Assembly (NCBI RefSeq): GCF_021650705.1
Contig: NZ_CP087138.1
Location: 558,001 to 622,000 of the forward strand
DNA length: 64,000 bases
Direction of reading: 5' to 3'
From: Pseudomonas sp. KNUC1026
GTDB taxonomy: Bacteria; Pseudomonadota; Gammaproteobacteria; Pseudomonadales; Pseudomonadaceae
The notes under the pieces were generated by a model. That model was not told the origin of the DNA. It saw only the letters and a list, made by a program, of their open reading frames with translations, and ran no database searches. The position numbers and the translations under genes are program-made. Positions 49,043-59,614 of this stretch are shown one piece after another (positions within the stretch are counted from its first letter, which is position 1; the number at the start of each line of letters is the position of its first letter).

Positions 49043-51476
49043 TTAGCGGATCTTGCCTTCGGCAGGCAGCAGCTCGTCCTTGCCGAAATCATCCACGTCG
49101 ATCACCGCGCGGCGCGCAGTTTCCGCAGCCTTGAGCTGTTGCCCTTCGCTCGCCAGCAGCACGCCGTGCTCGACCGCTGCCTCGATCAGGTCCTGCCCTG
49201 CGGCTGCCTTGAGCTGGCCCGCTCGCACGGCGGCGTGCAGTTTGCGGCGGATCGGTGCAACGGCGTTCAACCGCTCGCAGGCGGCATGCAAAGCGCCTAC
49301 GGCATCGTCGGGGTCGGTTGGGCGGTAGCAGCCTTCAAGCAGGTCTTCCAGGGCCAGGTCGCCCGGTGCGCGGCCAAGGATCGCCGCCACCTCGGCGTCA
49401 GCCTTGTCGCTTGGCCCGCGGTGGCGGCGGCCGAACGGGAAGATAACCAACCGCAACAGCCCGCCCAGCAAGCGGTTGGGCGCGTTGTCGAGCAGCTTGC
49501 TCAGGGCGTCTTCAGCCTTGCCCAGGCTTTCATCCATGGCCCAGCGCAGCAGCGGTTGCAGGTGCTGCGGTGATTGCTGGTCGTGGTAGCGCTTGAGCGC
49601 AGCGCTGGCCAGGTACAGGTAGCTGAGCACATCGCCCAGCCGCGCCGAGAGGCGCTCGCGGCGCTTGAGCTCGCCGCCGAGCATCATCATGTTCAGGTCC
49701 GCCAGCAGGGCGAAGGCTGCCGCCAGGCGGTCGAGGTTGCGGAAGTAGCGCTGGCTCAGGGCGTCGCCAGGCTGGCGCTGCAGATGGCCCAGCCCCAGGC
49801 TCAGCACCAGCGTGCTGCAGGCATTGCCGAAGGCGAAACCCAGGTGGCGCAGCAACAGGTTGTCGAAACCACGCAGGTCGTTGTCGTGGGCTGCGGCCAT
49901 TTCCTTGAGCACGAACGGATGGCAGCGGATGGCGCCCTGGCCGAAGATCATCAGGTTGCGCGAGAGGATATTCGCCCCTTCCACGGTGATGAAGATCGGC
50001 GCGCCCAGCCAGGTGCGGCCCAGGTAATTGCGCGGCCCGTCGATGATCGCCTTGCCGCCGTGCACGTCCATCGCGTGGGTGATGCACTCGCGGCCGCGTT
50101 CGGTGAGGTGGTACTTGAGGATCGCCGAGAGCACCGAGGGTTTCTCGCCCAGGTCCACCGCATTGGCGGTAAGGATGCGCGCGCTGTCCATCAGCCAGGC
50201 GTTGCCGCCGATGCGTGCGAGGGATTCCTGGATGCCTTCGAAGGCGTTGAGCGGCACATTGAATTGCTCACGCACCTGAGCGTACTGGCCGGTCACCAGG
50301 CTTGTGTACTTGGCCATGCCGGTGCCCACCGCCGGCAGCGAAATCGAGCGGCCCACCGACAGGCAGTTCATCAGCATCATCCAGCCTTTGCCGAGCATGG
50401 GCTGCCCGCCGATCAGCGCCGAAAGCGGCACGAACACATCCTTGCCGCTGTTGGGCCCGTTCATGAACGCCGCGCCCAACGGCACATGGCGCCGGCCGAT
50501 GTTCACGCCGGGTGTGTCGGTCGGGATGAGCGCCAGGCTGATGCCCAGGTCGGTTTGGTCGCCGAGCAGGTGGTCCGGGTCGTATGCCTTGAAGGCAAGG
50601 CCCAGCAGGGTGGCGACCGGGCCGAGGGTGATGTAGCGCTTTTCCCAGGTCAGGCGCAGGCCGAGTACTTCTTCGCCTTGCCACTGGCCTTTGCAGACGA
50701 TGCCGACGTCCGGCATGGCGCCGGCATCGGATCCCGCCAGCGGGCCGGTGAGGGCGAAGCAGGGGATTTCTTCGCCACGCGCCAGGCGCGGCAGGTAATG
50801 GTCGCGCTGCTCATCGGTGCCGTAGTGCAGCAGCAGCTCGGCCGGGCCCAGCGAGTTGGGCACCATCACCGTGGAGGCCAGGTCGCCGCAGCGGGTGGCG
50901 AGTTTCATCGCCACCTGCGAATGGGCATACGCAGAGAAGCCCTTGCCGCCGTAGGCCTTGGGGATGATCAAAGCGAAGAATCCGTGTGCCTTGATGTGCG
51001 CCCACGCCTCGGGCGGCAGGTCCATCGCCTGGCCGACCTGCCAGTCGGTGAGCATTGCGCACAGTTCATCGGTGGGGCCATCGATGAAGGCGCGTTCTTC
51101 ATCGGTGAGGCGCGCGCGGGGTAGTTGAGCAGAGTGTGCCAGTCGGGCCGGCCGCTGAAGAGCTCGCCGTCCCACCACACGGTGCCGGCGTCGATCGCGT
51201 CGCGCTCGGTGGCCGACATCGGCGGCAGCGTGCGTTTGAACCAGCTGAACAACGGCGTGGTGAACAGCCGCACGCGCAGTTCGCCGAGAAGATGAACGCC
51301 GCAGTGGCGGCGAGCAGCACCCAAAGCACCAGCATCAGCCCGCCCGGCGCCTTGCCGAACACGCCCATGGCCAGCAGATAGAGGGCCACCAGCCCAAGCG
51401 CCGGCGCTGGCGCCGTTCGGCAATGGGCAAGCCAGGCAATGCCCAGCACCAGCAGCACGATCCACAACCACAGCAT
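49043..51476 (-). CDS. fadE: Acyl-CoA dehydrogenase FadE (two frameshifts)
   Basis: FAD enzyme that introduces the first double bond in fatty-acyl-CoA beta-oxidation; about 811 residues, the long gammaproteobacterial FadE type. The N-terminus MLWLWIVLLVLGIAWLAHC and the next 40 residues form membrane helices. The dehydrogenase core follows (TDEERAFIDGPTDELCAMLTDW, then PKAYGGKGFSAYAHS and GEEVLGLRLTWEKRYITLGP), and the C-terminus has the DUF1974 domain. Frames break near 51285 (SA then ELRVRLFTTPLFSW) and near 51122 (one C missing before RARLTDEERAF). All three pieces align with one protein. Confidence 0.9.
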
Positions 51477-51641
51477 AGGGAACTCCTTCTCAAGGCTCGC
51501 CCCGGCAGTCTAGACGCTGCGCGCCGGGCGTGTACCTGAAGACCGGCCGCTGCGTTGCGAAGTTCGGCCAAAGGCTACGGGGTATCGGCCGCTCGGCCGG
51601 GTTAAACTGCCGGGCATCGCCACTGCCAAGGAAGCTTCGCC

Positions 51642-52265
51642 ATGCTGAAAATCTGGGGCCGGGTCAATTCAAGCAACGTACGCAAGGTGCTGTGGTGCGC
51701 CGAGGAGTTGGGGCTGAACTACCAGCAGGTCGACGCTGGTGGCGCTTTCGGGGTAGTCGACACCCCTGAATACCGGGCGATGAACCCCAATGGCCGAGTG
51801 CCTGTAGTGCAAGATGGGGATCTCACGCTCTACGAGTCCAACACCATCTGCCGCTACCTGCTGGCCACCCACGCTGCCGGCAGCCACTGGTGGCCGGAAC
51901 AGCCCGCTGCGCGCGCCCGCGCCGAACTCTGGATGGACTGGGCCACTGCGAGCCTGGCCGCGCCGTTCAAAGAGGTATTCTGGGGCGTGATGCGCACCCC
52001 GCCTGCAGAGCAGAACTGGCCCGCGATCCTGGCCGCACGTGACGCCTGCGCCGAGCTGCTCGGCCAGGCCGATGCGTTGCTTGCGCACCAGCCGTACCTC
52101 TCCGGCGAGCACATCGGCATGGGCGACATTCCGTTGGGGTGCGTAGCCTATGGCTGGTTCGGCATGCCCATCGAACGCCCGCCACTTGCGCACCTCGAAG
52201 CCTGGTACGCGCGGCTGTGCGAGCGCCCCGCCTATCGGCGCGCTGTAATGACTGCCCTGACCTGA
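51642..52265 (+). CDS. Glutathione S-transferase family protein
   Basis: A 207-residue GST with an N-terminal thioredoxin-fold domain (LKIWGRVNSSNVRKVLWCAEEL; the glutathione-activating residue is probably Ser10 or Ser11) and NGRVPVVQDGDLTLYESNTI, which binds gamma-glutamyl. The C-terminal helical domain follows. The substrate is unknown. It lies divergent from fadE with 165 bp between starts, matching the P. aeruginosa order. Confidence 0.88.
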   Translation: MLKIWGRVNSSNVRKVLWCAEELGLNYQQVDAGGAFGVVDTPEYRAMNPNGRVPVVQDGDLTLYESNTICRYLLATHAAGSHWWPEQPAARARAELWMDWATASLAAPFKEVFWGVMRTPPAEQNWPAILAARDACAELLGQADALLAHQPYLSGEHIGMGDIPLGCVAYGWFGMPIERPPLAHLEAWYARLCERPAYRRAVMTALT

Positions 52266-52389
52266 TAGTCACTATTAATCGGCATTGCTGTACTTATGCC
52301 ATTACGCTCGGTGAATATGCCCACCGTTCCGGGTGCGCCGCACCCATTGCCATTTCTGGCCCAAGCTCAAGCGATAAGTGAAGCCCGAC

Positions 52390-53323
52390 ATGACCCAAGC
52401 CCTGTCCATACGACAGCTGACAAAAACCTACGGCAACGGTTTCCAGGCCCTCAAGGGGATCGACCTGGACGTGGCCGAAGGTGAGCTTCTTCGCCCTGCT
52501 CGGCCCCAACGGGGCGGGCAAATCCACCACCATCGGCGTGCTCTCGACCCTGGTGAACAAAAGCTCCGGCACGGTCAACGTGTTCGGCCATGACCTGGAC
52601 AAGGAGCCTGCCAAGCTCAAGCGCTCGATCGGCGTGGTGCCGCAGGAATTCAATTTCAACCAGTTCGAGAAGACCTTCGACATTGTGGTTACCCAGGCCG
52701 GCTACTACGGTATCCCGGCCAAGGTCGCCCGTGAGCGTGCCGAGCAGTACCTGAACCAGCTGGGCCTGTGGGACAAGCGTGATACGCCGTCTCGCTCGCT
52801 GTCCGGCGGCATGAAGCGGCGGCTGATGATCGCCCGCGCGCTGATCCACGAGCCGCGCTTGCTGATCCTCGACGAGCCCACCGCTGGTGTGGACATCGAG
52901 CTGCGCCGCTCGATGTGGACCTTCCTCACCGAGCTCAACCGCAAGGGCACCACCATCATCCTTACCACGCACTACCTGGAAGAGGCCGAGCAGCTGTGCC
53001 GCAACATCGGCATCATCGACCACGGCACCATCGTGCAGAACACCAGCATGCGCAACCTGCTGGGCAAGCTTACGGTCGAGACCTTTCTGCTCGACCTGGG
53101 CCGCGACCTCGACCACGCTCCGGAGCTGCCTGGCTATCCCTGCCGGCTGGTCGATGCCCACACCCTGGAAGTGCAGGTGGACAAGGCCGCCGGTGTGACT
53201 GCGCTGTTCGCAGCGCTCGCCGAACGCAACATCCCGGTGAGCAGCCTGCGCAACAAGACCAACCGCCTGGAGGAACTGTTCGTGTCCCTGGTCGAACGTA
53301 ACCTTGCGAAGGTGGCCCTATGA
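52390..53323 (+). CDS. ABC-2 type exporter, ATPase subunit (frameshifted)
   Basis: ABC ATPase of about 310 residues of the DrrA/CcmA-like exporter group. Walker A is GPNGAGKSTT, the signature LSGGMKRR, Walker B LLILDEPTAGVD, and the switch TTHYLEEAE. It starts MTQALSIRQLTKTYGNGFQAL. An extra base near 52484 splits it; removing it restores [16 protein letters not shown]. The stop overlaps the permease ATG. The substrate is unknown; some homologues handle drugs or polysaccharides. Confidence 0.9.
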
Positions 53324-54096
53324 GCGAGCTTTCAGCCAACCTGGTGGCGCTGAACACCATCGTCTACCGCGAAATCCGCCGCTTCATGCGCATCTGGCCG
53401 CAGACCCTGCTGCCGCCTGCGATCACCATGGTGCTGTACTTCGTGATCTTCGGGAACCTGATCGGCCGGCAGATCGGCGGCATGGGCGGGTTCAGCTACA
53501 TGCAGTACATCGTGCCGGGGCTGATCATGATGTCGGTGATCACCAACTCCTACGGCAACGTGGTCTCCAGCTTCTTCGGCGCCAAGTTCCAGCGCTCGAT
53601 CGAGGAACTGATGGTGTCTCCGGTGTCGCCGCACACCATCCTGGTCGGCTATGTGCTGGGCGGCGTGCTGCGCGGGCTGGCGGTGGGCCTGATCGTGACC
53701 CTGCTGTCGCTGTTCTTCACCGACCTGCAGGTGCACCACTTGGGCATCACTGTGCTGGTGGTGGTGCTCACTGCGACGATCTTTTCGCTGCTGGGTTTCG
53801 TCAACGCGGTGTTCGCACGCAACTTCGATGATATTTCGATCATCCCGACCTTCGTTCTGACGCCGCTGACCTACCTGGGCGGGGTGTTCGATTCGATCAA
53901 CCTGCTGCCGCCGATCTGGCAGACCATCTCGCTGGCAAACCCCGTGCTGCACATGGTCAACGCCTTCCGCTACGGCATCCTCGGCGTTTCCGATATTCGC
54001 ATCGGCGTGGCGATCACCTTCATGCTGGTGTCGACCGTGGTGCTGTACTTCTGCTGCACGCGGTTGCTGGTGAGCGGGCGAGGGATGCGCTCCTAG
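53320..54096 (+). CDS. ABC-2 type exporter, permease subunit
   Basis: A 258-residue ABC-2 permease with six membrane segments. It begins MSELSANLVALNTIVYREIRRFMRIWPQTLLPPAI and has the C-terminal block TPLTYLGGVFDSINLLPPIWQTISLANPVLHMVNAFRYG (given here as TPLTYLGGVF, then NPVLHMVNAFRYG). It overlaps the ATPase gene by 4 bp. An inverted REP pair follows the stop. Confidence 0.92.
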   Translation: MSELSANLVALNTIVYREIRRFMRIWPQTLLPPAITMVLYFVIFGNLIGRQIGGMGGFSYMQYIVPGLIMMSVITNSYGNVVSSFFGAKFQRSIEELMVSPVSPHTILVGYVLGGVLRGLAVGLIVTLLSLFFTDLQVHHLGITVLVVVLTATIFSLLGFVNAVFARNFDDISIIPTFVLTPLTYLGGVFDSINLLPPIWQTISLANPVLHMVNAFRYGILGVSDIRIGVAITFMLVSTVVLYFCCTRLLVSGRGMRS

Positions 54097-54120
54097 TCTC
54101 GATACGCTCTTGAACCAGTG

Positions 54121-54174
54121 AGAGGGCGGCTTGCCGCGCGACAAGTCGATACTCGTCGCGCGGCAAGCCGCCCT
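54121..54174. repeat. Inverted pair of REP-like elements (copies 3 and 4)
   Basis: The 20-bp sequence AGGGCGGCTTGCCGCGCGAC at 54123-54142 is followed after 12 bp by its perfect reverse complement at 54155-54174. This is a BIME-like pair of the same element found at 27061 and 48504. The resulting long hairpin lies 27 bp after the ABC permease stop and 107 bp before comEC, and could act as a transcription or mRNA-stability barrier. Confidence 0.85.
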
Positions 54175-54280
54175 CCGCACTTTTTCTGCCGGGTGCGCCT
54201 TGAGTTTTTGTGACAAGTGCTGAAAAACATTTCTGCCGGTCTGGGCTATAGCTGCACAGGCACAGATTGCAGAGGTGAAT

Positions 54281-56500
54281 ATGGGGCCAAGGATGGCTGC
54301 ATTGGCTGCCGGGCTGCTGGCATTGCGCTGGCTGCCGGCGTTGCCGACAGGTTGGATGTTGGGGCTAGGGGCGTTGTTGGCAGTGGTTTGCCTGTGGCGC
54401 GGGCATTGGCTGCCGGGATGGTTCCTGGCGGGGCTGTGCTGGGCCTGCCTGTCGGCGCAATGGGCGCTCGATGAGCGGCTGCCGCCGGCGCTGCACGGTG
54501 AAACGTTCTGGCTGGAAGGGCGTGTCACCGGCCTGCCGCGTGAGGACGGGCGCAGCGTGCGCTTCGAGCTGCGGGATGTGAGCGCGCGCCGCGCCGAATT
54601 GCCCACGCGCCTGCGCCTGAGCTGGTTCGCAGGCCCGCCGGTGCGCGATGGCGAACGCTGGCGCCTGGCGGTGACCCTGCGCGAGCCGCGGGGCCTGGTG
54701 AACCCTGGCGGCTTCGATCAGGAAGCCTGGCTGTTGGCGCAACGCATTGGCGCGCAGGGCAGTGTGAAAGATGGTCAACGCCTACAGGCCGCCACCTCAT
54801 GGCAATGGCGTGAGCGCCTGGCCGAACGCCTGCTGGCGGTGCCCGCTCAAGGCTACGAGGCAGTGATCGCGGCGTTGGTGCTAGGTGACTCCCGTGGGCT
54901 GAAACCCGAGCAATGGCAGATGCTGCAGGCCACCGGCACGGTGCATTTGCTGGTGATTTCCGGCCAGCACATCGGTGTGTTCGCGGGGCTGCTCTACGGC
55001 TTGGTGGCGGGCCTGGCTCGGCTGGGGCTGTGGCCAGCGCGCTGGCCCTGGTTGCCCTGCGCGTGCCTGGCGAGCATGGCTGGCGCGTTGGGGTATGGGG
55101 CATTGGCAGGCTTCGGCGTGCCCGTACAGCGCGCCTGCCTGATTCTGGCCTGGGTGCTGCTGTGGCGGCTGACCTATCGCAGGCCGAGCCTTGGGCTGCC
55201 GCTGCTGGGGGCACTGTGCGGGGTGCTGCTGGCCGAGCCATTGGCCAGCCTGCGGCAGGGCTTCTGGCTGTCGTTCGCGGCGGTGGCGATATTGCTGCTG
55301 GGGTTCTCCGGGCGCCTGGGCGGCTGGCCGCTCTGGCAAGCCTGGCTGCGCCCGCAATGGTTGACGGCCATAGGCCTGGCGCCCTGGCTGGTGGCACTTG
55401 GGCTGCCGGTCAGCGTCAGCGGGCCGTTGGCGAACCTGTTTGCCGTGCCTTGGGTGAGCCTGGTGGTTTTGCCGGGCGCGCTGGCCGGTACGGCGCTGCT
55501 GCTGGTGTGGCCGTGGGCGGGGCAGGGGCTGCTGATTGGCGTGGGGCATGCCTTGGCGTTGTTGTTTGGCGCACTCGAGCACTTGGCGGGCCTGGCTGCG
55601 CCTCTGGAAGTCCCCGCGCCGCCAGGCTGGGCCTGGCCGCTGATCGCCCTGGGCGTGCTGTGGTGGCTGGCACCGGCTGGGGTGCCGCTGCGCTGGCTTG
55701 GCCTGCCGCTGATGGCGCTGCTGTTCTGGGCACCCCGCCCGGCCCCGCCGCACGGCGAGGCCTGGGTCACTCAACTGGATGTCGGCCAAGGCCTGGCGGT
55801 GCTGGTGCGCACCCGTGACCACGCGTTGCTGTACGACGCCGGGCCCACCCTTGGCGGCAGCGACGCCGGCCAGCAGGTGGTGGTGCCCAGCCTTCGGCAA
55901 CTGGGCGTGCGCAGGCTCGACGGCCTGCTGATCAGCCACGGCCACCTGGACCACGCCGGTGGTGCCACCAGCGTGCTCAAAGCCTTGCCTACTGGCTGGC
56001 GCCGCGCTGGCGACCCGCACACCCTGCCCGAGGGCTACGACCCCTGCGAAAGCGGCGCGCAATGGGATTGGAACGGCGTGCGCTTCAGCCAGTGGCGCTG
56101 GCAGGCGGCGAAGGAGGGCAACCTTGCCTCGTGCGTGCTGCTGATCGAAGCCGGCGAGCAGCGCCTGTTGCTGCCCGGCGATCTGGAACTGCCAGGCGAA
56201 CAGGCGTTGCTGCGCGAGCGCCCCGATTGGCGCGCAGAGTGGCTGCAAGCACCTCATCACGGCAGCAAGACCTCCTCCAGTGCAGCACTGCTCGACGGCC
56301 TGGGTGTGCGACAGGTGATGATCCCGCGCGGCAGTGCCAACCGTTTTGGCCATCCGCATCCGCAGGTGCTGGCCCGCTATACGGCGCGCGGCATCCAGAT
56401 ACACGACACCGCCGTGCATGGCGCACTGTGGCTACGCCTGGGCAGCACCGAGCCGCCTGAGCGCTGGCGCGAGCGGCCACGCTTCTGGCGTTTGCCCTGA
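54281..56500 (+). CDS. comEC: DNA internalisation-related competence protein ComEC/Rec2
   Basis: Inner-membrane channel protein of about 739 residues that carries single-stranded DNA across the membrane in natural transformation. Order of parts: N-terminal membrane helices and OB-like DUF4131 region (EGRVTGLPREDGRSVRFELR), the Competence domain with several helices (TGTVHLLVISGQHIGVFAGLL), then a C-terminal metallo-beta-lactamase-like domain (LDVGQGLAVLV, ISHGHLDHAGG, APHHGSKTSSS). I use ATG 54281; an in-frame GTG lies six bases earlier. The gene is intact, and its place before exbB-exbD-lpxK is standard. Confidence 0.93.
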   Translation: MGPRMAALAAGLLALRWLPALPTGWMLGLGALLAVVCLWRGHWLPGWFLAGLCWACLSAQWALDERLPPALHGETFWLEGRVTGLPREDGRSVRFELRDVSARRAELPTRLRLSWFAGPPVRDGERWRLAVTLREPRGLVNPGGFDQEAWLLAQRIGAQGSVKDGQRLQAATSWQWRERLAERLLAVPAQGYEAVIAALVLGDSRGLKPEQWQMLQATGTVHLLVISGQHIGVFAGLLYGLVAGLARLGLWPARWPWLPCACLASMAGALGYGALAGFGVPVQRACLILAWVLLWRLTYRRPSLGLPLLGALCGVLLAEPLASLRQGFWLSFAAVAILLLGFSGRLGGWPLWQAWLRPQWLTAIGLAPWLVALGLPVSVSGPLANLFAVPWVSLVVLPGALAGTALLLVWPWAGQGLLIGVGHALALLFGALEHLAGLAAPLEVPAPPGWAWPLIALGVLWWLAPAGVPLRWLGLPLMALLFWAPRPAPPHGEAWVTQLDVGQGLAVLVRTRDHALLYDAGPTLGGSDAGQQVVVPSLRQLGVRRLDGLLISHGHLDHAGGATSVLKALPTGWRRAGDPHTLPEGYDPCESGAQWDWNGVRFSQWRWQAAKEGNLASCVLLIEAGEQRLLLPGDLELPGEQALLRERPDWRAEWLQAPHHGSKTSSSAALLDGLGVRQVMIPRGSANRFGHPHPQVLARYTARGIQIHDTAVHGALWLRLGSTEPPERWRERPRFWRLP

Positions 56501-56576
56501 CCCTTGTGTCGCCGCGCCTTCGGCAGCCACGCCGGGCTGTGGTAGAGTGGCGGCCTTTTTTCGAGGGGCGCTTACT

Positions 56577-57212
56577 GTGTGGGAATTGGTCAAAGCCGGC
56601 GGTTGGATGATGGTGCCGATCATTCTGAGCTCGGTCGTGGCGCTGGCGATCGTCGCCGAGCGCCTGTGGACACTGCGCGCCAGCCGTGTCGCTCCCGACC
56701 ACCTGGTGGGCCAGGTGTGGCGCTGGATCAAGGACAAACAGCTGAACAAGGAACGCCTCAAGGAGCTGCGCGCCGGCTCGCCTCTGGGTGAGATTCTCGC
56801 CGCAGGCCTGGCCAACTCCCGCCATGGCCGCGAGATCATGAAAGAGTGCATCGAGGAGTCCGCCTCGCGCGTGATTCACGAGCTGGAGCGCTACATCAGC
56901 ACCCTCGGCACCATCGCCGCCATGGCCCCGCTGCTGGGCCTGCTGGGCACGGTACTCGGCATGATCGACATCTTCAGCGCCTTCACCGCCACCGGCATGA
57001 GCGCCAACGCCTCGGTGCTCGCCGGCGGTATTTCCAAAGCGCTGATCACCACGGCCTCGGGCCTGATGGTCGGTATTCCTGCGGTGTTCTTCCACCGCTT
57101 CCTGCTGCGCCGGGTCGACGAACTGGTGGTGAGCATGGAGCAAGAGGCGATCAAACTGGTGGAAGTGGTGCAGGGCGAGCGTGACGTCGACATGGCCGAG
57201 GTGGCTGCGTGA
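56577..57212 (+). CDS. exbB: ExbB/TolQ-family proton channel protein
   Basis: MotA/TolQ/ExbB channel subunit of 211 residues with three membrane helices (about 8-28, 110-132 and 157-178). It starts with GTG (VWELVKAGGWMMVPIILSS) and has GAGGGG 8 bp upstream. LGTIAAMAPLLGLLGTVLGMI is the pore block. With ExbD it forms a proton-driven motor that energises TonB-like or other envelope systems; this copy is the one beside lpxK. It overlaps exbD by 4 bp. Confidence 0.9.
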   Translation: MWELVKAGGWMMVPIILSSVVALAIVAERLWTLRASRVAPDHLVGQVWRWIKDKQLNKERLKELRAGSPLGEILAAGLANSRHGREIMKECIEESASRVIHELERYISTLGTIAAMAPLLGLLGTVLGMIDIFSAFTATGMSANASVLAGGISKALITTASGLMVGIPAVFFHRFLLRRVDELVVSMEQEAIKLVEVVQGERDVDMAEVAA

Positions 57213-57634
57213 AATTCCGTCGCCGCCGCCAGCGCGAGCACATCGACATCAACCTGGCGTCCCTGATCGATATCGTGTTCGTGCTGCTGCTGTTCTTCGT
57301 GGTCACTACCACCTTCACCCGCGAAACCCAACTGCGCGTCGAGCTGCCTCAGGCGGTGAGCGGTGCGCCGAGCGAGCTGGACGAAAAACGCATCGACATC
57401 GCCATCAGCGCCGATGGCGAATACGCGGTCAACGACAAGCGCCTGCCCAAGAGTGACCTCGACACGCTGATGAGTGCGATCAAGAGCGAGGCCGGCGAAA
57501 ACACCGCCTTGCCGATGTCCATCAGTGCCGACGGCAAAACCCCGCACCAGGCAGTCATCACCGCAATGGACGCCGCCGGCAAGCTGGGCTTCAGCAAGCT
57601 CTCGATGACCACCATCGAAGCGCAGGGCCATTGA
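57209..57634 (+). CDS. exbD: ExbD/TolR-family protein
   Basis: Partner of ExbB, 141 residues. One N-terminal membrane helix (about 13-33, [20 protein letters not shown]) contains the conserved aspartate D20 for proton transfer, and a periplasmic domain follows. Its stop overlaps the lpxK start (TGATG). Confidence 0.92.
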   Translation: MKFRRRRQREHIDINLASLIDIVFVLLLFFVVTTTFTRETQLRVELPQAVSGAPSELDEKRIDIAISADGEYAVNDKRLPKSDLDTLMSAIKSEAGENTALPMSISADGKTPHQAVITAMDAAGKLGFSKLSMTTIEAQGH

Positions 57635-58641
57635 TGGGCCTGGGCGACCGGCTGCTCAAGGCCTGGTACACAGGCCACCCGGCACCGGCGCTGCTGGCGC
57701 CGCTCGAAGCGCTCTACCGCCGCGTGGCCCGCAACAAACGCGAACGCTACCTCAGTGGCCAGGCCCATGCCTGGCGCGCGCCGTGCCCGGTGCTGGTGGT
57801 GGGCAACATCACCGTCGGTGGCACCGGCAAGACGCCGATGATTCTCTGGATGGTCGAACGCTGCCGCGCACTTGGGCTGCGGGTGGGCGTGGTCAGCCGT
57901 GGCTACGGCGCCAAACCGCCCAGCTTGCCGTGGCGTGTGAATGCGAGCGATGCGCCGGAAGTGGCCGGTGACGAGCCGCTGCTGATCTTGCAGCGCAGTC
58001 GCGTGCCGATGGTGATCGACCCTGACCGCTCCCGCGCCGTGCAGGCTCTGTTGGCCGCCGAGCCGCTGGACCTGGTGCTCAGTGACGACGGCCTGCAGCA
58101 CTACCGCCTGGCCCGGGATCTTGAGCTGGTGCTGATCGACGCAGCCCGCGGCCTGGGCAATGGCCGCTGCCTGCCGGCGGGGCCGCTGCGGGAACCGGCC
58201 GAGCGCCTGAGCAGTGTCGACGCGGTGCTCTTCAACGGCGCCCGGCACGACACCGAGCAAGGCTTCGGCTTCGTGCTGCGGCCTTCGGCGCTGGTGAACC
58301 TGGCCAGCGGCGAGCGCAAAAGCCTCGAGCATTTCGCGCCCGGCCAGGCGCTGCACGCGGTGGCCGGCATCGGTAACCCGCAGCGTTTCTTCGACACCCT
58401 GGAAGCGCTACACTGGCGGCCTGTGCACCATGCGTTCGCCGACCACGCGCGCTTCAGCGCCCAGGCGCTGGATTTCCAGCCTGCCCTGCCGCTGGTGATG
58501 ACCGAAAAGGACGCGGTCAAATGCCGGGCCTTTGCCCAGCCGAACTGGTGGTACCTGGCGGTGGACGCACAACCTTCCCAAGCCTTCCAGGCCTGGTTCG
58601 ACGCGCAGGTGCAGGCCCTGGTGGCCCGCTACGCGCGCTGA
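57634..58641 (+). CDS. lpxK: Tetraacyldisaccharide 4'-kinase LpxK
   Basis: Membrane-associated kinase that phosphorylates the lipid A precursor at the 4' position. The 335-residue protein has the P-loop [13 protein letters not shown] and the motif [16 protein letters not shown] typical of LpxK. ATG 57634 is preferred over the TTG at 57631 because it forms a TGATG overlap with exbD. ycaR follows after 26 bp. Confidence 0.96.
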   Translation: MGLGDRLLKAWYTGHPAPALLAPLEALYRRVARNKRERYLSGQAHAWRAPCPVLVVGNITVGGTGKTPMILWMVERCRALGLRVGVVSRGYGAKPPSLPWRVNASDAPEVAGDEPLLILQRSRVPMVIDPDRSRAVQALLAAEPLDLVLSDDGLQHYRLARDLELVLIDAARGLGNGRCLPAGPLREPAERLSSVDAVLFNGARHDTEQGFGFVLRPSALVNLASGERKSLEHFAPGQALHAVAGIGNPQRFFDTLEALHWRPVHHAFADHARFSAQALDFQPALPLVMTEKDAVKCRAFAQPNWWYLAVDAQPSQAFQAWFDAQVQALVARYAR

Positions 58642-58667
58642 CCGGCCGCAGCCGATCAAGGACACCC

Positions 58668-58850
58668 ATGGACACCAAGCTGCTCGACATCCTCGCCTGC
58701 CCGATCACCAAAGGCCCGCTCAAGCTCAGCGACGACAAGCTCGAACTGATCAGCAAAGGCGCGGGCCTTGCCTACCCGATCCGCGACGGCATCCCGGTGA
58801 TGCTCGAAACCGAAGCCCGCACCCTGACCGACGACGAGCGCCTGGACAAA
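58668..58850 (+). CDS. ycaR: Trm112/YcaR family protein (stop codon mutated)
   Basis: Small Trm112-like protein of 61 residues: [20 protein letters not shown] with one Cys of the zinc-ribbon-like fold, then [17 protein letters not shown] and LTDDERLDK. It is almost always encoded between lpxK and kdsB. The expected TGA after the last codon is CGA at 58851, so as written the frame runs on to 58925 with 24 unrelated residues. A single T-to-C change would explain this and also the missing kdsB ATG. Confidence 0.85.
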
Positions 58851-59614
58851 CGATCCCCGCGTTCACCGTCGTCATCCCGGCCCGTTACGCCTCCACCCGC
58901 CTGCCCGGCAAGCCGCTGCAACTGATCGCCGGCAAGCCCATGGTGCAGTGGGTGTGGGAGCAGGCCAGCAAGAGCGGCGCCGAGCGCGTGGTGGTGGCCA
59001 CTGACGACGCCCGCATCCTCGAAGCCTGCGCAAGCTTCGGCGGCCAGGCGATCCTCACCCGCGCCGATCACGAGTCCGGCACCGACCGGCTCGCTGAAGT
59101 GGCCCAGGCATTGAACCTCGCCGCCGACGCCATCGTGGTCAACGTGCAGGGCGACGAGCCGCTGATTCCGCCGCAGGTGATCGACCAGGTGGCCGCCAAC
59201 CTCGCTGCCCACCCCGAGGCGCGCATGGCGACCCTGGCCGAGCCGATCGAAACGGTCGAGGCGCTGTTCAACCCCAATATCGTCAAGGTCGTCAGCGACA
59301 AGGCGGGCCTGGCCCTGACCTTCAGCCGCTCGACGCTGCCCTGGGCACGCGACGCGTTGGCCAGGGCCCCCGACGTGCTGCCGGCCGGCGTGCCCTATCG
59401 CCGCCACATCGGCATCTACGCCTACCGCGCAGGCTTCCTGCAGGACTTCGTCGCCTGGGGCCCATGCTGGCTGGAGCAGACCGAAGCGCTGGAGCAGCTG
59501 CGCGCGCTGTGGCACGGCGTGCGCATTCATGTGGCCAATGCCCTGATCGCCCCGCCCACCGGCGTCGATACCCCTGAAGATCTCGAGCGCGTAAGGCGCT
59601 TGCTGGAGGCCTGA
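58850..59614 (+). CDS. kdsB: CMP-Kdo synthetase KdsB (start codon mutated)
   Basis: Activates Kdo as CMP-Kdo for transfer to lipid A. The 254-residue frame has the family start (x)[20 protein letters not shown], the nucleotide-binding [11 protein letters not shown], and [16 protein letters not shown]. The expected initiator ATG at 58850 reads ACG. Replacing C58851 by T gives ATGATC, an ATG that overlaps a TGA for ycaR, as in other pseudomonads. No alternative start gives the conserved N-terminus. The lesion would be lethal if real, since Kdo is essential. Confidence 0.92.
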   Translation, partial: TIPAFTVVIPARYASTRLPGKPLQLIAGKPMVQWVWEQASKSGAERVVVATDDARILEACASFGGQAILTRADHESGTDRLAEVAQALNLAADAIVVNVQGDEPLIPPQVIDQVAANLAAHPEARMATLAEPIETVEALFNPNIVKVVSDKAGLALTFSRSTLPWARDALARAPDVLPAGVPYRRHIGIYAYRAGFLQDFVAWGPCWLEQTEALEQLRALWHGVRIHVANALIAPPTGVDTPEDLERVRRLLEA

